The notes below the pieces were generated by a model. That model was not told the DNA's origin and made no database searches. It was given only the letters and a program-made list of their open reading frames with translations. The position numbers and the translations under genes were made by a program. From contig OY829326.1 of NCBI GenBank assembly GCA_963691655.1, positions 76,935,235-76,999,234 of the forward strand: 64,000 nucleotides of DNA. Direction: 5' to 3'. Shown piece after piece: positions 57,350 to 64,000 of the stretch. Numbering within the stretch: the stretch's first letter is position 1; every line of letters starts with the position of its first letter. The DNA comes from Toxonevra muliebris (lineage: Eukaryota > Arthropoda > Insecta > Diptera > Pallopteridae).

Positions 57350-58520
57350 AAAATGTCATTGGTATAACCCTGGCAGGATATATGAATCTTTGAGCTTGTA
57401 CCTTCTCGGTTTTTCGGCATTTTCTAAAATTTCAAATGGCCTTAACTCTTCGGTTTTAATTTTACGAGACGAAACCTTTCTTAATTCCCTCAATTTATTC
57501 TAAGTTTGATCTGATTATGCGCGAAATGAATGTATTACGATCACTTTGCATTCTGTGGGTTGAACAAGATGAAAATGGAATCTGTAGTTTGTATGTGAGA
57601 TTTAAAAGCCTCTGTATTTGTATTTTTATATTTATATCATTTTGATGTTTCACATAAATAATGAGCACAAAAAAAAAAAAATTTGTATTCGATTCTATTT
57701 ATATACATAAAATTTAGATTCAGTGTGGCTTTACCTCATCAATTCTCAATAAATTTGCATACATTCTGACATGTTTTACAGTTTCTTGTTATACAAATCT
57801 CATTTAATTCGATGGGAATGCAATCGAAATCATACAAATAAATCATTGAAATCCCAAAATAGCAAATTTGCATTCCGTACTCAACAATTGCTTCCGTCGA
57901 CATTTGGAAAGTTGAAAGATCTATGAGCTCACACTTGTCGAAAGTTCAGGCAGATCGCGCCTCACTCACTCGTTCATTGACTGCCGCCACTGCAAAATGC
58001 GTACATCACCACCGACGGCACAATCAGACACTGTTGCTCACCAATTGTTGTATTTCATGCATCTCCCTGTTTCAACAACAACAACGCGAAGCATGTTGCA
58101 ACTCGGATTTACCTAATCGATGTTGGCAATGTTCGCGCATAAGTTTTACACATGTTCAATTGAACATTACGCTTGTTTCGGCATTGCATTTTTAAATTCT
58201 TTTGCGCTCATTTGCGTTTCGGTTTCTGTTAATTAACATTGCTAAGGAATTGCATAAATTAATCTATTTTAATGTTGTTTTCTGAAGCAGAATAAAATTA
58301 CGATCGCGTATGGACTCACGCACGTTTTGGTGCAATGGAATTATAATTGCTGGCTATAAAAGAGAAAAAGAAGGATTATTTTTGACCTTGAACTTATTTT
58401 TTGAATAGTAAGTGAGGAGAATGTTTTGAAGACTTTTTTAATTGAGACCGTAACTTAAATAAAAAATAAATCTGTTATTAAAAAATATAATAAAATAAAG
58501 TAATATTAATCAAAATTTTC
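57350..58520. other. gene-free stretch
   Basis: A 90-codon frame at 57923-58195 is rich in Cys, His, Gln and Ser and lies in GC-richer CAA-containing DNA. No domain is visible and I do not call it a gene. The rest is AT-rich. Confidence 0.4.
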
Positions 58521-58525
58521 ACTTT

Positions 58526-59601
58526 CAGCCTTATTTTATAAATCACCGGTATTGAACGCAACGCCAGCGCAATACCAACGCCGTCGTTTAGAAACGCTAT
58601 TTTATAAAACGCTACGTAATTGCGTTAGGTTCACAACGCCATCACGCCGAACTGTCAAATGCTTACGAGTTAGGGTTGCAATGTATAGTATAAAGTTGAA
58701 TATTTTCTGCAAATGCTTAAAATTTGTCTTTCTTTGACTATTTTTTTTTAATGTTAAAACCTTATCAGATATTTTTTAATTTTTTTGCGCTAAATAGCAA
58801 CTTAATTGTGTGTTTTTTGTTTAAAGTTAGTTCTGTATAGATAATTTTTTTAAGAAAACGTTTCCATTGGCATATTACTTTTCTTCATCATCTGAATCTG
58901 ATGAAGAACCAATATATATACATTTAACGAAAAGAACTTTGCGCAACAGCGGCGACGTTTTGGATATTTCAGCACAAACAAAGAAGTATTCAAAAATATT
59001 CTCAATGAAACTGCATCTCAGATGAAGCCGTCTTATAAAACAACCGTTTGAGGTAATTGCAGAATCCTTAAAGTTATTTCGAGCTCACTTTTGCATCAAG
59101 TGGATAAAATTACCTCTAACGCAAGGTGACGAAGATGAAACGAAACAGAAATTTCACCAAAAATTTCAATCTCCAGGCGTCATCGGTTGTGTCGATGGGA
59201 CAAACATCGAAGAAACGAAACATTTGTACTATGACCGAAAATGTTCCAAGTGAACAATTCTGTCCACGGCCTCCTAAAAAGCTGTTAAGCTATTAGAAAA
59301 AAAGCTATTACAAAATTGGAACTATCAACAGAAATACAAACAATATATCACAAATAAAAATCTTACATTTTCTTTATCAACAAATCCATTTCATCTCCAA
59401 TGCAAGCACACAGCAAAGGTATAAATTTGACAGTTCAGGTGATGTTCACGTTGCGTTTTAAAAAATACCGTCTTTCAATTCTGCCAACGCAATTACGCAA
59501 CTGAACTCCAATAATCACTCACTTCAGTGTTGCGTTTTATAAATTACGAAATTCGAAAAAGCAGGTGAAATGAATGTGTTACGTTTTATAAAATAAGGTT
59601 G
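58526..59601 (+). mobile_element. PIF/Harbinger-type element, decayed
   Basis: The ends CAGCCTTATTTTATAAA and, inverted, CAACCTTATTTTATAAA. Further short repeats of TTTTATAAAACGC / AACGCAA lie inside both ends. The 3-bp flanks are TTT and TTA, close to the TWA/TTA target of Harbinger elements but not identical. It contains a recognisable transposase scrap. It is 1076 bp. Confidence 0.72.
59092..59253 (+). pseudogene. Harbinger transposase fragment
   Basis: A 53-residue frame: CIKWIKLPLTQGDEDETKQK, FHQKFQSPGVIGCVDGTNIE, HLYYDRKCSK then stop. F.SPGVIGCVDGTNI is the first catalytic Asp region (normally FP.VIGCIDGTHI) of the DDE_Tnp_4 / PIF-Harbinger transposases. An upstream acidic frame (SSSSESDEEPIYIHLTKRTL, about 58890) may be part of the same element. 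Confidence 0.85.
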
Positions 59602-59604
59602 TTA

Positions 59605-60590
59605 GTAAAACCCAATTGCGAAATTTTATTGGATATTTTTTGGTCCAGATGTGAAAATTGATTCGTAATCCATTCAAATCGTACAAGAGGGCAGCGTTTT
59701 TTTGTGGGATTGAAATGTGTAGGTTAATTACATTTTCATTAAAATGTTTCTGAACTCAGAAAACTGTACTGTGCCCTTTTCATATTTTTAGCGCAGGCAT
59801 CGTAGAAGAGACAGAATAAATAACATTTGTCGAGCGAAAATTATGAATGCTCAATAACTGCTCGATCTTCATAAGACAATATGTTTAATGACTGGCTTTC
59901 CTTAAATTTGTTTCCAATATTTTTTTACGTACTGTTTTTAATTGCAACTTTGTTATGAACGTAATTTTTTCCGATGAAAAAAATTGGAATTTATTAGATA
60001 GAAGAGATATGTAAATATAATTCATATAGGTAGGATTTGAGGAAAGAACCGCAATAGTTTTCTCGAAGAAATTTCGGTGGCTTATCGGTGATGATGAGTG
60101 TATCTTTTTGTGTTGAAGGATAGCTAAAAATAGAACTAACATCGTTAAAAGTGAAAAGCTACGACTTTATCCAGGCCCTCTGGTCTGGCTTATTTCGGGG
60201 TATTGGAAGTCTTCCAGAAACGATCGAATAATATTGCCCTACTAGGCTGGCCAGCTTACTCATTTAACACTTACCTCATTGAGCATTTTTGGAGCATTCT
60301 TATGAGCTTAGTGCACTAAAGGACACAAAATTAACCCCCCATTCCCATTTTGGAAATTTCTGGGACCGATAGTTGCCAGGTGTATGTCGAAAATCCTGAG
60401 TTTGGAAATGTAAACGAATTAAGCGAAACAATAACTGAGGAGTGAGAGAAAATTGATGAGATTTTTGAGTTAGGAATGAAGTTCGAAAACTCTTAGAAAG
60501 AATAAGACGCCTGAAAACCGCCACCTTTTCCTGCAAGAACGAAAACAGAAATCTGGTAACAGATGTCCAGGGTATTGTGAGGAATAATTC
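59605..60590. other. gene-free stretch
   Basis: AT-rich with one GC-richer patch (about 60165-60260). No domain-bearing frame found. Confidence 0.4.
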
Positions 60591-60596
60591 TCACAG

Positions 60597-62070
60597 TTGC
60601 TTAATGGCGATGACGGCTACAATCCCGCCACTGAGAAGCTGTTTGGGAAACCCCATTCACTGGCGGCATTGGCCCGGTTGAAAATCAATAGGACTCCGGA
60701 AGCAGATGGCCTGCGTGCTGAATTGTTAAAGACTGGTGGCGAAGAGCTCAGAAGACGCATGCACGACCTTTTATGCATAATATGGTTGGATGAAAACATG
60801 CCCAATGATTGGAACCTCAGCATAATCTGCGCAATCCATAAGAAAAGTGGTCCAACGATCTGGACCATCTACCATGGGATAAGTCTTATCAACAACGCAC
60901 ATAAGGTCTATCAAGCGTACTGTGTGGAAGACTGAATCCCATCGTCAATGAGCTGAGTTGGTCTTCCGGCTGGATAAATCTGCAATCGAACAAATATCCA
61001 CACTATGTCAAATCATGGAAAAGACCTGAGAAAAACAATATTCATCGGTTATAAAACCACCTTCAACAGCACGCGATTAGAGATCACTTGTATGCAGCAT
61101 TTTCTGGTTTTGGTATCCCAGTAGGCAATTGAGTAGCTGAGCCCTCTCTCGATGGACGAAAATAACGCTCTATAAGTTCCTCATTCTTCCCGTTCAAATG
61201 TGTGACGCTGAGACGTGGGCATTGACTACCAACGATGGTTGTTTGATAGAGAGGAATATACTCCGCAAGATCTGTGGTCCAATATGCGTCAGGGAGGAGC
61301 TAAAGAGAGTTTTGGGGGAGCACCCCATGGTAGCCAATTTGACAGCATAGATGTGCGAAATGGTAGATAAGAGGAATGCAGTATGCGAGATGGCGAAAAG
61401 CATTATAACATTGTTAAGGAATGCGGAATCCACACGTAAATCCGGACGTGCACAACGAAATATCGCAAATACAGAAGATGACGAGAATGGGTGATCAACA
61501 ATAAACAGTTATTTGGACAACACAAATAGCTCCAAACAACAGAAGTGGACGACACGTCGCTATAACAATATTCGAGTAACAGCATTACGCTGAACCATCC
61601 TTACGAAATAATACCAACTGGTAGTCCCGCGCGGAGAGTGGTAGGAATGGAAGTAGGTGGTTTTAGTCGGTAGGAATCCGACATAACCATAGAACTGGAG
61701 TTCTGCGGTGTCTATGAAGATTTCCACCTGCCAACGTACAAAAAAAAAAAAAATGGTCTAATATGCGTGCGGACGACATGTAACGAATTAGATGGAACCA
61801 TGAGCTGTACGCACACATTGACGTAGTCAGGCATATAAGACGTCAGCAATCTCGCTAGCTAGGGCATGTTGGGCGAATAGAAGTGAAGAAATGAAGTGTT
61901 CTATTCGAACCTATGCGCAGAAGAGGGCACAAAATCTTCGTTGGAGAGACCAGGTATAGGGGGCACAGACAGCATTTGGCCTTACCAACTGTCACCAGCC
62001 CGCGCATAGCAAAGGCGACTGGCGAAGGCCAATCATCGGGTATAGTGTCAACTATGGAAATACATAAGTA
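60597..62070 (+). pseudogene. non-LTR retrotransposon, heavily decayed
   Basis: The first 112 codons give SLAALARLKINRTPEADGLR, AELLKTGGEELRRRMHDLLC, WLDENMPNDWNLSIICAIHK and YHGISLINNAHKVY: the start of a non-LTR reverse transcriptase. After a deletion, RDHLYAAFSGFGIPVG (about 61080) is the palm region, followed by a jump over the catalytic FADD part. Then come ERNILRKICGPICVREELKR (about 61250) and the tail, with LRWRDQV (about 61940), found in the C-terminal region of this insect family. Many stops and frameshifts; an A run at about 61740-61753 interrupts it. It is a fossil. Confidence 0.85.
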
Positions 62071-62074
62071 ATGA

Positions 62075-64000
62075 ATAAGATTATGACTTACATATGATTG
62101 TATGATAACAGTCCCATTTATGTTTTATAACCTCCAAAAAATAATTTTTCTTACTTGAAATGTTCATAGTTTAGCCAAACTATTCCTTTATTAAGTCCTG
62201 GATATTTTATATTTAGTCCAAGTTGTATGTACCAAAGCATGAAACAAAAGCTTTCCCCTATTTCCGCCACTAAGTTCAAAGTTTTTTCTTAAATTCACTA
62301 CATATGAAATGATAAACGCATATCGAAAACATGCAACAATCAACCAACAGAATTAGCACTCAAAAATTGACAGAAAGGCAACCGACTTTAGCCGAGGCCA
62401 ACTTCAACGCTGATTATCTTCATCATTCAAGACGGAGAGATGAATGCGGGGATATAATATATTAAATTCGTTAACTTCAAACTAGGTTGAGCATACGACT
62501 AAAATATTAAAGGGTTAAAGATCACTTTTTCAATACATGCAAATGTATTATATGTAAATACCTATGTATGTATGTATGTATGTAGGTAAATGTAAGCAGT
62601 ATATAAAAATCAGGACACAAGCCACAAAAGACTTAAAAATCATAATGGCGAATTAAGTCAATTTTGTTTTGTCAAGCAGCCATTAAAACAAGAAACAGAC
62701 TGAAGTCATTTTACTAGCTCTTACTTGCTCACTTACTTAACTTAACTTGTGTTTCAGTAGTTTCTTCAGTTCTTGTTGCAACAAATGTTTCTTTACGAAG
62801 AAAGAGAAGTCCTACATACTCATACATAAATGTAGCCCCGCGTGCGGCAAGACGCATAAAGATAAATTAAAACTTGTTTATCATGTCGACGCGTATCTAA
62901 ACGCTGCTGTGATAGTAACAATACAGCAACAGCAGTAACAACATCAACGGAGAAGTAAAAGAAGAAAGAGTTCACATCATAAGGGAAGCTCAAAGCTAAC
63001 ACAAGAATACGAGTAGTACATTAAGCCACTCCTTGCAACATGCAACAACGATAATACAGCAACATTGCTGCTTCTTCGTGTCGTCTATTGTACAATAGCA
63101 ACAATATTTCGCTTGGGCGATTAAGCAGCGGCTAAACATGGAAAATTGTTGTAATTATAGACGACTTATCGGATGATATGCCGCTTCGAATTGAACGATA
63201 TCGCTGAACTGAACTGAACTTAACTCAAGCGAAATTGAACGCCTGAACTTGCTGTAAGGTAAAAAAAAAATAGTAAAAGTTGCGTGAATGAGGCAAGCAC
63301 CAACAACAAAACACAAGGAAGCAAGCAAGCAATATCTACTACTAGCTGTATGTATTAGAGAAAAACAAACAATTTCCCTTGTATCAACAACATTGGAGCG
63401 TTGAAGTGCAGGTAACGCTTCAGCAGCAGAAATTTATCGCATTCCGGTTCGTTCGCCCAGTTCTGTTCTCTCCTCAGACAGCAAGTTCTTTTGCTATTGC
63501 GATCATCTACAATATCAACAGCAACAACAACATACCAATACCGTATCGGTATCGTAAAACACATAGCAAATGCTTCGATGCGCATCGAACGGAATTATAA
63601 ATTGTTGTTGGCAATGTTGATTCCTACTAACTGCATACATACGATGCAATGAAATGCAACAACGGCAACGGCAACAGCAACAGCCGCAATAGCAACTGCA
63701 ATGGCAATGCATTGCAATTTGAATTGAAATGGCAACGCTATCGCATATTATCGCTTATATGGCCTGTTGGCAACATGCGAGTGATGTGATGTGTATTTTT
63801 CTTGTTGTAAATTGTTGTAGACATTAATGACAAATATTAACCACATTTGCACCGATGCAATGATGCCATGTTGCACTTACATACATACTCGCTGTACGCG
63901 GTACATTGGAAATGCATAGTATGTACATATGTATGTATGTACCTACTTGTATATGATATGAACACATTCGCAGTAGTTGTTATTGTATTTATGTATAATC
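62075..64000. other. gene-free end region with TATG and CAA/CAG repeats
   Basis: A TATG run at about 62565-62586 and again near 63925-63945. CAACAG/GGCAAC-rich DNA at about 63045-63100 and 63650-63720 gives short frames on both strands. Such triplet-rich non-coding DNA is common around fly genes, but no exon or splice pattern is evident. Confidence 0.4.

Noticed and set aside
62747..63712. Short frames rich in Gln, Cys or Ser near the right edge
   Set aside because: They arise from CAA/CAG/GCA triplet runs on either strand and lack start context, splice sites or domains.

Overview
This window is eukaryotic, AT-rich DNA from what is most likely a higher fly. The indications are mariner, ITmD37E-type and Tc1-type transposons of insect character, TTAA-flanked piggyBac-type elements, ATGT/GT/AG microsatellites, and CAA/CAG-rich stretches typical of fly gene neighbourhoods. 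A tephritid is my guess, but the sequence cannot settle it. I found no host protein-coding exon, tRNA, rRNA, snRNA, CRISPR array or bacterial-type operon. The window reads as an intergenic region or one or more long introns, filled with transposable elements of many ages.

Layout. 1-5900: an apparently intact mariner (316-1594), a foldback-like array of short inverted units (2011-2680) and a TTAA-flanked MITE (2811-3145). 5900-13200: sparse, with a second TTAA MITE (9080-9573), a complete but inactivated DD37E element (10267-11567) and a scrap of Tc1 transposase beside it. 13200-18300: two ~400-bp inverted repeats (13190-13590 and 17500-17898) around a 2.8-kb element with CAC...GTG ends (13921-16703), then a 247-bp MITE with 49-bp terminal repeats. 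19600-23400: a gutted piggyBac copy that keeps its acidic N-terminus and cysteine-rich C-terminus, followed by a three-level nest (element X, then a TTAA MITE, then a DD37E fragment). 24900-28200: degenerate short-period repeats, an inverted repeat and one copy of a ~0.5-kb dispersed repeat. 28900-33700: mariner and non-LTR fragments, a GC-rich TTAA MITE, and a dead mariner closely related to the one at the start.

36300-45200: a TA-flanked MITE, an 873-bp hAT-type element with a perfect 8-bp target duplication, a second inverted copy of it, another MITE, and fragments of a non-LTR reverse transcriptase and a copia integrase. 45400-48770: a DD37E element split by a 5'-truncated non-LTR retrotransposon whose reverse transcriptase is almost intact. 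49250-50810: a decayed Tc1 element. 54900-57350: a reverse-transcriptase fragment interrupted by an almost fully palindromic Tc1-derived element (55239-56692), then the second dispersed-repeat copy. 58500-62100: a decayed Harbinger-type element and a badly decayed non-LTR element. The ends of the window and several 1-4 kb stretches hold only AT-rich DNA and microsatellites.

Functionally, only the mariner at 316-1594 looks able to make a whole transposase. It could in principle act on the related copy at 32441-33680, whose ends are preserved. The three DD37E copies are inactivated by different lesions. The most unusual structure is the palindrome at 55239-56692: if transcribed it would fold into a ~0.7-kb hairpin RNA.
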